Source: Methanoplanus sp. FWC-SCC4
Lineage (GTDB): Archaea > Halobacteriota > Methanomicrobia > Methanomicrobiales > Methanomicrobiaceae
Reading direction: 5' to 3'
DNA: 64,000 nt
NCBI RefSeq assembly: GCF_032878975.1
Contig: NZ_CP043875.1
Coordinates: 1,728,370 to 1,792,369, forward strand
The notes beneath the pieces are model-generated. The model ran no database searches, was not told the origin of the DNA, and saw nothing but the letters and a program-made list of their open reading frames with translations. A program made the translations under genes and the position numbers. Every line of letters begins with the position of its first letter. Position 1 is the stretch's first letter. Below, piece after piece: positions 8,726 through 18,400 of this stretch.

Positions 8726-10381
8726 CTATTTAACCGAAATAAAAATAAGCATTGTTCTTGCCCTTGTTATCCCGACATACATCAGTTCATCAGCCGAATA
8801 AAGTTCAGGAGATACAATCAGAATTATTACACTGCTCTCAAGACCTTTGAATCTTCGTACAGAATCCGCACATATAAACCCTTCAGCGGACTTTCCAGCC
8901 TCGACGGTTATAATATCGCCTATCTTTCCGGAAGGAATTATGGATTTAATCTCTGAAGAAGAAGATGCAAGAACTGCAATATCCTCAGGAAAAATTTTTT
9001 CATTTTTGATAAGATCATATACACATTTTTCAAGTGTTTTACGGATTTCAGGATAAGCAGGCTTTGTTTCAAAGTATTTTATATCAATTCCGAAAGGTCC
9101 TTCGGAAGTAACAACCGGACCTGTGTAATATTTCTCAGATTCACTAAATATTTTTTGAGTGTTTCGGAGATTTCTTGACAAAGTAATTGGAGATTTTTCG
9201 AAATCTTCGGGCACATGATATAATGAGTCGTATATTTTCTGATTTGTATCAAGAAAAATTCTTGCAGTACCCGAACCATCCACCACGAGTGTTTCAATAA
9301 GTGCATCGGTCCATTCCCTGTAAAAATCCTGGCCCTCGTCAATAATAATCACATCAAAACGTGACAGTTTCCCTGTTTTGAATGCTTCTTTCAGAAGATT
9401 GGGATAAACATGCCTGAATAAAATATCATCAGGTATATTCCGGGGAATTTCAAGTCCGGCCTGCAGGGCTGATTCATAACAGAGTCTGTGAAATGTAGAT
9501 ACCAAGATATTTTTTTCATGTGAAAGCTTTTTTTGGAGATTTTCTGCAAGAGGGCTGTTATAGCAGGTTAAAAGAACCCTTCTGTTTTTACCTGCACATC
9601 TTATAGCCTCTTCAACAGCAATGATAGTTTTTCCTGTTCCCGCTGCCCCATAAACCGCAATTTTCTTTATATCCGTCATCATCTCAAATAAATGAAACTG
9701 CTGCTGCGTCTGATATAATATGGCCGATTCATCATCCCTGATCATGGTTCCTTCAGGATAATGAAGCTGAAAAGGTCTTGCAAGAAGATCCTCAAGTGCT
9801 TCTATCCCGTCATCACCAAGTGGATTTTCACCATAGCTGGATTCACTCTCTGCATTCATCATACCATGAATCCATCCGGCAAAATCAGTCTCAAATTCGG
9901 ATGTAAAACAGAAAATGTCAAGAGGAGCATCCATCCCAAGATCTTCCTCCGGCATATAGGAATGAGGGAGAACCACACCGTGGGCCGCTCTTATTCTACG
10001 TGCTCTCCAGAAAGAGGATTTGTTAAGCTTCTTGAGAATCTGGTATTTGGAATTTGTTGCCTGACGAACGGGATTTTTTATCCGGTGGTTGAAACCATAT
10101 CTGTCTTTTGTCTTCCAAGTTTCTGTCTCAGGATCATATGAAACAGCCCCGCCTTTTACTTCAACTGAAAGAATACCATAATCCCTGTGTGCCACAAGAA
10201 AATCGCACTCGCCGTCAATTTCCTCACCAAATCTGCTCAGGCCAAGCCAAGGTCTTGAATAAAAAACAACATATGAATCGTCCAGCTCTTTCTCAAACTT
10301 TTCGAAAACCTTTATTTCTGTACTTCTCAGGATATTTTCCCTTACATCAGACGGTACAACCGCCGGCCACATTTTTGCCAT
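8726..10381 (-). CDS. NERD nuclease-related domain fused to UvrD-like helicase
   Basis: A 551-residue protein. The N-terminal ~150 residues look like a NERD domain: 'GECDFLVAHRDYGILSVEVKGG' carries the Asp and ExK-type residues of a restriction-endonuclease-like fold. A superfamily 1 helicase follows with Walker A 'GAAGTGKT' (about residue 243), 'IIIDEGQDF' (about 345), 'STFHRLCYES' and a C-terminal 'EFICAD...RRFKGLES...YVGITRAR' region. It abuts the DrmB-like gene (start at 10381, DrmB stop at 10382-10384), so it is the last gene of a four-gene operon. Likely role: DNA unwinding plus cleavage in the defence system; nuclease activity is inferred. Confidence 0.85.
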   Translation of the reverse strand: MAKMWPAVVPSDVRENILRSTEIKVFEKFEKELDDSYVVFYSRPWLGLSRFGEEIDGECDFLVAHRDYGILSVEVKGGAVSYDPETETWKTKDRYGFNHRIKNPVRQATNSKYQILKKLNKSSFWRARRIRAAHGVVLPHSYMPEEDLGMDAPLDIFCFTSEFETDFAGWIHGMMNAESESSYGENPLGDDGIEALEDLLARPFQLHYPEGTMIRDDESAILYQTQQQFHLFEMMTDIKKIAVYGAAGTGKTIIAVEEAIRCAGKNRRVLLTCYNSPLAENLQKKLSHEKNILVSTFHRLCYESALQAGLEIPRNIPDDILFRHVYPNLLKEAFKTGKLSRFDVIIIDEGQDFYREWTDALIETLVVDGSGTARIFLDTNQKIYDSLYHVPEDFEKSPITLSRNLRNTQKIFSESEKYYTGPVVTSEGPFGIDIKYFETKPAYPEIRKTLEKCVYDLIKNEKIFPEDIAVLASSSSEIKSIIPSGKIGDIITVEAGKSAEGFICADSVRRFKGLESSVIILIVSPELYSADELMYVGITRARTMLIFISVK

Positions 10382-12247
10382 TTACAGATCCCTTAAAATA
10401 CCCCTGAAATAACCGGAATCAGGGTTGTCATGGTGCCCGACAAGCATCCCTCTGTCAAGGAAGCGGTTAAATTCCTCACAAGAAGTCTCCGGTGCCATGC
10501 AGCAACCGTGACAAGAAGCAATTGAAAAACTCTCAGGAACTGCCATCATCCCTGTAATACACAAGGGATCTGATGAACACCACTCCATTGATTTAATTGC
10601 TGAAATGATCGTTGGTTCTATCCGTTTTGACTCCCCCTGTCTCTGAAGCCCACCAAGTGTCCCGTCAGAATCCGGACTTGAAGTGTATATAAGAAAACCA
10701 GCCATTCCTTCTGAAACCGGAATATCTTCACATATATACAGTCTTTCTCTGAGAGAAGCTGTTGAATATCCACATTCAAGTGTAAGCTGCCTCATCAATG
10801 CGTGTGCAAATGTATGAATCAGCAGAAAACGTGGAGTTATTGTTTTTGTTGGAACAGTACCAGGATATTTTTTGCTCCATTCCTCACCCATTTTACGGTT
10901 CAGATCATATGCTTTTTCACAGACAAAATTATCATTTTCCCAATTTCTAAGACTGTCTTTATTGAATTCAATAAAAACACCCTCTCCTCTTACCTCAATA
11001 GCCGGAAGCCAGTCTTTTTTTGTATTTGACAGGGGTGAAATATTTACATCATCCTCATCCCCTGGAGGTTTAATCCTTGTAAAGCCCCTTAATGCACGGA
11101 CCTCTCTTAAACGAACCGCACGTACGATTCTGCTGAAATAAGGTTGCAACATTTCTGGAACGGATTCATTTCTTATCTCAAATTCTCCCGGTTCACCGGT
11201 TGCTGCAGTGTTAATTCCAGAAGTGAACTTCAGATATTCCTCATCTCTGAGTTTTTCCGGAATTATCCTCTCATAAAGAACCTTTCTATGTTCAATAGCC
11301 TTTACAAGTCCCTCAGGAGTCATATGAAGAGATTCGAGAGTTTTCTTAAGGCTTCCTCTGGAAAGCATTTTGACAAAAGCCACTCTGTCATCATCATCGG
11401 CATTGATTATGTCATTCCAGTAAGTTCCTATTTCCTCACGAAGTTCATCCGACCACGGGGGGATGCTCAGGGCCGATTCGATTACAGGGAAATAAAGATT
11501 TGACGCACCACGCTGCATTACCCGCGGTGTCAGGTCACAGTCCTCATACGAGCCATATAGCCACGGCCTTCTGCCGGAACAGGAATACCCCGCAAGTGCA
11601 TTAGCTCCAAAAATTCCTTCAAGCGATCTAGAGGCCCTGCAGTCCGGACAAGTAAGAATTAACCCACCAAGACCTGCTCCTTTTGATTCGAGTTTTAAAA
11701 AACCCTTTTTTTCTTTGTTTTTACAGCCTTCTTCATGCCTGACCCACCAGTGCCACGGGAAATCATCCAGATGCCCTCCCTCGCAGGCTATAACAAACCT
11801 GACCGGAACAACATATGCCTTATCCCCTCTGCCAGATCTTTTATTAGAACAGGAAGCACAATACAAGCCGGCTTTCCCAGGGTCCTCCATCCACATGTCT
11901 GCAGTCCCGATATTATTACAGTCCGGACATTGTAACCAGCCGGGAAATCTTACGGCAGAAATAGCTTTGTCGGATTTTCTGTTTCCAAAGTCAAAAAAAT
12001 CATCGTTCACAACTGGAGGAAGCCGAAATCCACGGACTCCAAGTTTTTTCTGAAGTCTTTCCTCAAAAATTACCTGTTCGTTCTTAAGACCTTCGGGTTT
12101 GAAATCCCAGTCCCATGAGTCCAGACCGGAAATTACAGCAGATATTGCAGCGTCTCCTGATCTGAAGTCAACCACAGAACCGGGACCATGCGTCATAAGA
12201 ACAGCACTTCTTCTTAGTTTCCCAAGACTATAAGCCATACTACTCAT
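10382..12247 (-). CDS. drmB: DrmB-like DUF1998 protein
   Basis: About 621 residues. The N-terminus ('LRRSAVLMTHGPGSVVDF') matches the DrmB opening signature. Several cysteine pairs follow ('CPDC', 'CASC', 'CPDC', then 'CHGCC' near the end), and the C-terminal third carries the DUF1998 pattern ('HTFAHALMRQLTLECGY', 'FLIYTSSPDSDGTLGGL'). DrmB is a core DISARM component that, with DrmA, binds DNA and blocks incoming phage DNA. The start is either ATG 12247, overlapping the DrmA stop, or ATG 12238; both sit behind ggga. Tight overlap with DrmA supports one complex. Confidence 0.88.
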   Translation of the reverse strand: MSSMAYSLGKLRRSAVLMTHGPGSVVDFRSGDAAISAVISGLDSWDWDFKPEGLKNEQVIFEERLQKKLGVRGFRLPPVVNDDFFDFGNRKSDKAISAVRFPGWLQCPDCNNIGTADMWMEDPGKAGLYCASCSNKRSGRGDKAYVVPVRFVIACEGGHLDDFPWHWWVRHEEGCKNKEKKGFLKLESKGAGLGGLILTCPDCRASRSLEGIFGANALAGYSCSGRRPWLYGSYEDCDLTPRVMQRGASNLYFPVIESALSIPPWSDELREEIGTYWNDIINADDDDRVAFVKMLSRGSLKKTLESLHMTPEGLVKAIEHRKVLYERIIPEKLRDEEYLKFTSGINTAATGEPGEFEIRNESVPEMLQPYFSRIVRAVRLREVRALRGFTRIKPPGDEDDVNISPLSNTKKDWLPAIEVRGEGVFIEFNKDSLRNWENDNFVCEKAYDLNRKMGEEWSKKYPGTVPTKTITPRFLLIHTFAHALMRQLTLECGYSTASLRERLYICEDIPVSEGMAGFLIYTSSPDSDGTLGGLQRQGESKRIEPTIISAIKSMEWCSSDPLCITGMMAVPESFSIASCHGCCMAPETSCEEFNRFLDRGMLVGHHDNPDSGYFRGILRDL

Positions 12248-15200
12248 TACTCCCTTCATTAAGATTTTTAAGACCCCTACGTAATTTAAAAGGAGTTGAA
12301 GTCTCAACACTTCTCATATTGTTCATAACAGGCCATGCCTTCCCAGGGCTTCTTCCTGTTGCCCGTTTTGTTGCCGCTGCTTCTGCATCCTGAAGCAGTG
12401 ACTTTTCCTGCTCTCTTCTGTTCAGATAATACTCAGGAGACATTTTCCGCCATTCTTCCAGATATTTCCCGAGTTCCGCTCCCACCTCTGTTTCAGAGCT
12501 GTCAATGGATTTCGCACGGGATACAATATATCTGATAATTCCTTCAGTTTCTTCAAGACTTTTTTCTGAAAATTCAGGTTTTTCTGACATACCTGTTGCC
12601 AGATGCCTAACAAGAGAGACTAGTACAGCTCTTAATGCCCGGTCTCGGCTCCTTGAGGCAAAAGGCGTGACACTTGTTGCCTCAACGTCGCGGTAAAGCG
12701 TATTATGCCATGTAACAAAGGTTTCATATCTTGATCTGTCCCTTACTTTAGCATTATTAAGTACAGAAATCACAAGTCCCGGAACTTTGCCTCTTCCTAC
12801 CCTGCTTGTTGCCTGAATATATTCAGAAATACCTTTTGGCTGTCCGTCAACAACCATCAGGCCAAGACGTGGAATATCAACTCCCACACTGAGCATATTT
12901 GTTGCAAGTATAATGTCAATGACATCATCTTCTCCTGCTTTTATTGCAAGACCTTCAAGCATATCCCTGACCTCATCCTGTGATCTTCTTGAAGTCAGTT
13001 CCTCTATTCTTTCCGGATAACCTTTCCCTTCTTTCCTCCGCTCAGCTATGACAGAAATGCTATCACTGACATCATCCTGCATTAGAACAAGAGCCCCTCC
13101 AAGTTCCCTTAAGGAATTAAAGTATGTCACAAGTGTCCAGTATGGATCGGCAAGTCTGATATCAGCAATACCAGATCTTGCAGACTGAACAAGTGAAGCA
13201 GATACTGCCTGAAGGGTAAACTTGTTTGAGCGTCCTGCCGTTGTCACCGCAGCATAAAATCGCCCAGGTGCATCATTGTCAATGACCGCAAACCCTGAAT
13301 CTCCCGCATCAATTCCCGAAGGAGGAAACTGACAAGTGTCCCTATCAAAAAGTGCACGAATCTGATCATCCGCCCGTCTTATGGTCGCAGTTGATCCAAT
13401 AATTTTAGGTCGCCTGTCGTTGCGGGTAAAAAGCCTGTCAACAGCAACCTCATAGAGGCCCGATACTGTCCCAAGAGGTCCGGATATCAGGTGCAGTTCA
13501 TCCTGAACAATGAGATCCGGCGGATTATTTATGTCAATACCAAACAATTCCTTTATTTCACTTCTTCTTACAATCTGGGCAAATTTGTCCACGGTTCCAA
13601 TAAGAAGTGTCGGGCAAACTGAATATATATCAGAATCAACGGTGTAAACAGGCAGAGGTTTACTCTCATTATAGAGAATACAGTCACAATTATTACACCG
13701 GACATTTATTCTTTTATTCTTTTTATCATCAGTCCAGTTCAACTTTCTTCCACAGGCGGGACAATTCAGAAGTTGCTTAGGAGATGCAGCCGTTTTTTCA
13801 TCGCCTCTGCCTCCGCCAAAAGATCCTTTTGCTTCTTCATAATTGTTGGGTGTTGCACCGCCCCCCACCCAGAGACCTATGGAAAAAGGCACATTTCCAA
13901 GTTTTTTATAATTATTATAACCTGTTTTGCCACGTCTTATCGCCTCACATGCAAGCATGAGAGCAGCAGATCTTGTGAATTGCTGTGTTGTAAGAAGTCT
14001 GAGAGTATATCTCATTACAGCCGCAACGCCGGCCCCTTCATCAGGATCATCGCGGGATAACCTGCGGTAAAATGTAATAAATGCAATAAGTGCCAGATAA
14101 GCCTCTGTTTTCCCTCCGCCTGTGGGAAACCATAAAAGATCCATCACATTTCTGTCAGGGTGGCTGCTGTCTGCAACTGATTCCGCCGACAACAGAATAA
14201 ACCCAAGCTGAAATGGTCTCCACTTAAAAGGAGCTTCTTTGGATCTTTCCTTATTCCATGAGTGTTGCAGAACTATTGCCTGATTGGCAAGCCGGAATGC
14301 CTCAGCCATTACAGGATCACCTGCAATTCTTATAGCTCCGGCTTTCATTCTTTCCATAACCTTCAGACAGTTTTCAAGGTTTTGTTCCGCATCTACCTTA
14401 TATAAAGATTCTATTTCACCGACTTCGGATTTTTTTGATGCTATCCATTCATGATAAAGGATAGGAAGTTTTAACAAAATCTCCTTCATTTCGTCATCTG
14501 GGGCAGAGGACAATAAATCAGCAGAAAGCGGATTAGCAGACGAATTACCTTCAAGTTCCCTGAATATCTCATGCCCCAGAGGACTCGTTGCCTTCACTTT
14601 AACTTGTGGAACCCACGAGGTTTTAACAAAAAGTGCATGATTTTTGTTTTTCTGATCTTCTTCCCACTCTGCAGAACAGGTGTGTCCTGTTGCAAATTCC
14701 AGTGAATTCCTATAGAGTAACGCAGTTGATCTTTCCTCATCGTCCTTTCCTGAAAATGGAAGAACATCTGAAGAAGGTCTTGGAATCAGTTTAGTATTGC
14801 CTGAAGGCCATATTTTGATCTCGGTCTGGAAAAGTGAGGCTTCCTCTGTGGCAATGCGGCCTGAAGACCTGTCTGTTTTTCTTTCGTTTAGCAATGTAAC
14901 CGTTGAAAGAAAAACCCCTCCTCTGTAAATTGTTCTGATATGAAGATAAACCCCCTGAGGACCGCCAAACTTTTCAAGGCTTATTTTTTCAGATATGGAA
15001 CCATAAAGAGAAACAGGGATATCCTCAAGAATATAAGGATTTCTTTTCCACAAGTGTTTTTTTCTCTCCTTGTCAGCAGATTCATCTTTTTTGACTTCTG
15101 TTATGCGTTCATATTCCGCAAATGACACAGATACCAATATAGAAGGATCTTGCCCATCCGATGAAACAGAAAATGAAACCCCTGCAACTGAAGGGCGGTT

Positions 15201-15437
15201 CATTGAAGATGCGGATATTTCTTCATCAGAGCCGTCACTGCCGTCATCCCCTGAAACTCCGTCTGCTGCCGACTTCTCATCCTGATTTTCATCAAATCGT
15301 GTCTGACCGGGCCACAAAATCCCTGTAAGATAGACATCCGAGGGTTTGGAGTCCAGAATTTCATCTTCTTTGTAAGGGCCGATAAGATCCTCTTTCAGCC
15401 TTTTTAGTAACAATTCGCGTTCATTTTCAGATATCAT
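12240..15437 (-). CDS. drmA: DrmA-like SF2 helicase
   Basis: A 1065-residue helicase. Walker A is 'WFPTGGGKTEAYLAL' (about residue 433). The Walker B box is the DEAH variant 'VQDELHLISGPLG' (about 642), characteristic of DrmA-type helicases. A zinc-ribbon-like CPAC...CNNC sits between them. Motif VI is 'ATSRVGRGKVPGL' (about 875). DrmA is the DISARM core helicase. It is the second gene of the operon, 14 bp after the double helicase, and overlaps drmB. The first ~400 residues are divergent, with an acidic Ser/Asp-rich stretch near residues 55-80. Confidence 0.9.
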   Translation of the reverse strand: MISENERELLLKRLKEDLIGPYKEDEILDSKPSDVYLTGILWPGQTRFDENQDEKSAADGVSGDDGSDGSDEEISASSMNRPSVAGVSFSVSSDGQDPSILVSVSFAEYERITEVKKDESADKERKKHLWKRNPYILEDIPVSLYGSISEKISLEKFGGPQGVYLHIRTIYRGGVFLSTVTLLNERKTDRSSGRIATEEASLFQTEIKIWPSGNTKLIPRPSSDVLPFSGKDDEERSTALLYRNSLEFATGHTCSAEWEEDQKNKNHALFVKTSWVPQVKVKATSPLGHEIFRELEGNSSANPLSADLLSSAPDDEMKEILLKLPILYHEWIASKKSEVGEIESLYKVDAEQNLENCLKVMERMKAGAIRIAGDPVMAEAFRLANQAIVLQHSWNKERSKEAPFKWRPFQLGFILLSAESVADSSHPDRNVMDLLWFPTGGGKTEAYLALIAFITFYRRLSRDDPDEGAGVAAVMRYTLRLLTTQQFTRSAALMLACEAIRRGKTGYNNYKKLGNVPFSIGLWVGGGATPNNYEEAKGSFGGGRGDEKTAASPKQLLNCPACGRKLNWTDDKKNKRINVRCNNCDCILYNESKPLPVYTVDSDIYSVCPTLLIGTVDKFAQIVRRSEIKELFGIDINNPPDLIVQDELHLISGPLGTVSGLYEVAVDRLFTRNDRRPKIIGSTATIRRADDQIRALFDRDTCQFPPSGIDAGDSGFAVIDNDAPGRFYAAVTTAGRSNKFTLQAVSASLVQSARSGIADIRLADPYWTLVTYFNSLRELGGALVLMQDDVSDSISVIAERRKEGKGYPERIEELTSRRSQDEVRDMLEGLAIKAGEDDVIDIILATNMLSVGVDIPRLGLMVVDGQPKGISEYIQATSRVGRGKVPGLVISVLNNAKVRDRSRYETFVTWHNTLYRDVEATSVTPFASRSRDRALRAVLVSLVRHLATGMSEKPEFSEKSLEETEGIIRYIVSRAKSIDSSETEVGAELGKYLEEWRKMSPEYYLNRREQEKSLLQDAEAAATKRATGRSPGKAWPVMNNMRSVETSTPFKLRRGLKNLNEGSNE

Positions 15438-15451
15438 TTCTAAACACCCTA

Positions 15452-18400
15452 TCAGTTAAAATAAATTGTCGGGAAGCCCGAAATTATAGGAGCAGGCATT
15501 ATTCCACTTTCACACCAGGGATAATGCAGTGTTTCTGCAATACTGTCATCAGGAGGAACAACAATTGTGCGGAGTCCGAATATGTGGAGATGTTTAAAAA
15601 ACGAAGGGGTCGTAGTATATCCTTTCCAAAGTGTTGATCTTGCCTTGAATATATCATTATTTACACCTTTTGAAAGAACAGCAACTGATCTTTTCCTGAG
15701 AGCATAAATGTCTGATGAATCCAAATTACTGATTTTAATTCCATCTGGATTTCCAAGAGCAATTCTGTATGTATAATCTGATTTGTAATCCCTCCATGCA
15801 AATGCATCTGCCAGATCACTGGAAATATTCATCATAGTTTTTATATTGGATTCAACATCTTCAGGAAGTTCAAAATAAGACTTACCTGAAATACATTCTG
15901 CCGAAATATCATTTTCAAGTCCAATCTGTACCTGTAAAGCATTTCTTTTATTTTTTACATGACCAAAAACACGCGGACAGTTGTTGACTGAAAGAGTATA
16001 TGTCTGATATCCTCTGCCATGAAGAAGCCTTTCCCTTGCCCTTGTAGCGGCAACAAAAAATACTCTTGCCTCCTCATCATAGTCAATATTATTCCATTTT
16101 TGGATTTCAGGAATAATAAGGCGTACTTCCTTTGTCTCCCTTCCTTTTGAGGCATGAATGGTACTCAGTACCGGTCCTGAACATCCAAATTCGGGATAAC
16201 ATATACCCGCCGGCGGTCTCTGAGCACCCAGACGGATTCTTAAATCAGTCATACTTACACGTGTCGCCGATTTTCCGCTTAATCTGTTGATCATATCCCA
16301 GGCTTTTTCAGAGTCGGATACTTCAAAGGAGGTTCCGGAGATTCTCTCATCCCAGAGTTCAGTAAACACATTTTTTTTCAGATTTTCTTCTGTGAAATCA
16401 TTAAGTACAATACCTACCCATGGAAGAATACATACCGGAAGACCTGACATCCTCAGACGGTGATCTGTTTTGGTGAAGGCCGATGCCCTGAGAACCTCCG
16501 CTTTTTTTCTAAAGAGAACAAAACAGTCATCGTCATCAAAATCTCCGACTCCCATGCCTTTAATTTCCTCTGAATTTGACAGAATATCATCTCTGACAGC
16601 GGTAAATTTTTCAGCACCTCTGTTTTGATCCAGAACCTTTAGCCTGGTGTCATGGAATATTTTACACAAACCCAATGATTTAGTACGATGAATTTTTTCA
16701 AGTTTTTTCCGAGAAAAAATGTCAGGATAATTCTCTTTAAGAATCCCTGTGAGTATTTTTCCGGATTGTTTACTTTCATCATTATTTTTCTCTGCAAAGC
16801 CGTAAATAGCCTGGGCATCATCAGAGAATACAGATATTCCGGCATCTTCAGACATGTGATCGATTATTGAAAGAATTAGTTCACTTCTCGGACTGACAAT
16901 GTCCTGGGCTTCATCTATTATGAGATGACGGATATTATTTTTGATGTAATCGGCCTCATCACCATCTTCGTTTATTTTCTGTGTCAGCTTTTCAATTGTG
17001 TCCTCATATGATCCTGTAAGTGAAGCCGCATCATCAAATCCTGAGTGTATATTCCAGGCATGTGAATCAAGTGTTGCAATTCGGATTGAGTAAACATCAT
17101 CCGGATTATCAAGATATTCACTAATACGGCTTTGGATTTCCTTCACAGCCGTTCGTGTAAAACTGACCAGCCAGACACGGACCGGACTGATACCCCCCCT
17201 GTCTATGAGCCATGCAACACGGGCACATGCAACAGCTGTTTTACCGGTTCCCGGTCCGGCATCCACGATAATTCTCTCTCCAGGTCTGGTTTCAATTATC
17301 CCTTTCTGGTAAATGTCAGGAAAACCGCTGTATTCATTATAATCTTCACCGGTTGTGCTCTCATCTGTATTTATTCCCGAATTACTCTGCAAATCTCCTT
17401 TAGAGGTTACTTCATCAGCACAAGGATTTGTTTCCGGCCTCTGAACACACGTAGCTCCCTCTTCCGAGGCATTAATCACGATTTTTGGCGGGATGACTTC
17501 CTCCTTAATTTTAGCTGCAGAGCCTCCATCCATGTCTTTCCGGAGCCTTTTTAAAAACATTTTTAACTTATCTTTAGTAAGATCACCCACATTCTGCAGA
17601 CTGAATATTTCAGATATTGTTTTTTCACATCTGGGGGAAGTCACTGTGAAATCAGGATTACCCTTTTCTCCCGTAACAAAATCAGATTCATGGTTTTTTA
17701 CCTGAGGAATCGTAGGAATTATTATTTTGTCAGATCGTGTCGGCGAAACGGTATTAGGTGCAACTGCAGATAGTTTTTCTATATCGTTCACAAAGGAAGG
17801 AACCTTTATCTCTGCGGCCGGAACTACAATCCGGCCTGATTCAGAACCAGTATGAGTTTCAGGCGCTTCTTTTGTGCCCTTTGTTTGGGAAGGACTCTTT
17901 TTTATAAAAGTAACTTTGTGGTTTTCAACAACAGAGGGATCTGAATTTAATTCTGCTTTTTCTATGGTTCCATCACACACTTCTGGCTTTAACAGTTCAC
18001 CAGTCTTTTCGATACAGGGGAAAAAGATTGTTCCGTGCTTATCAAGTGCCATTTCAGGAAGCGGCACATATTCAGAGTTCTCTTTTTCAATTGTTTTAAG
18101 AGCATTTTTGAACAGGTTCGCAAGTTTAACCGGATCACGGCCGCAGAGAATTAGAATGTACCATGCCCTGCTAAGATTGAGAAACTTTCCTTTTTCAACA
18201 CTGATTTCAGAATTCACCGTGGCATGGGCTGTCCGAATAATATCCTCCCACTGCCTGTCTGTTAATTCTTCTCCAGGGAATATCTGAAGAATACCTGGTA
18301 TTCTTCTGACAGCAGTATAACTAAACTCCTCAATAGCCGATTTAAAATTAAAAGTGCCGGTATTTCCGGAGAACTCTTTGTTTTCATGAGACAATCTGAA

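Noticed and set aside
8594-8956. 120-residue forward ORF
   Set aside because: Most of it runs antisense to the NERD-helicase gene; its first part overlaps the more protein-like 38-residue frame at 8584.
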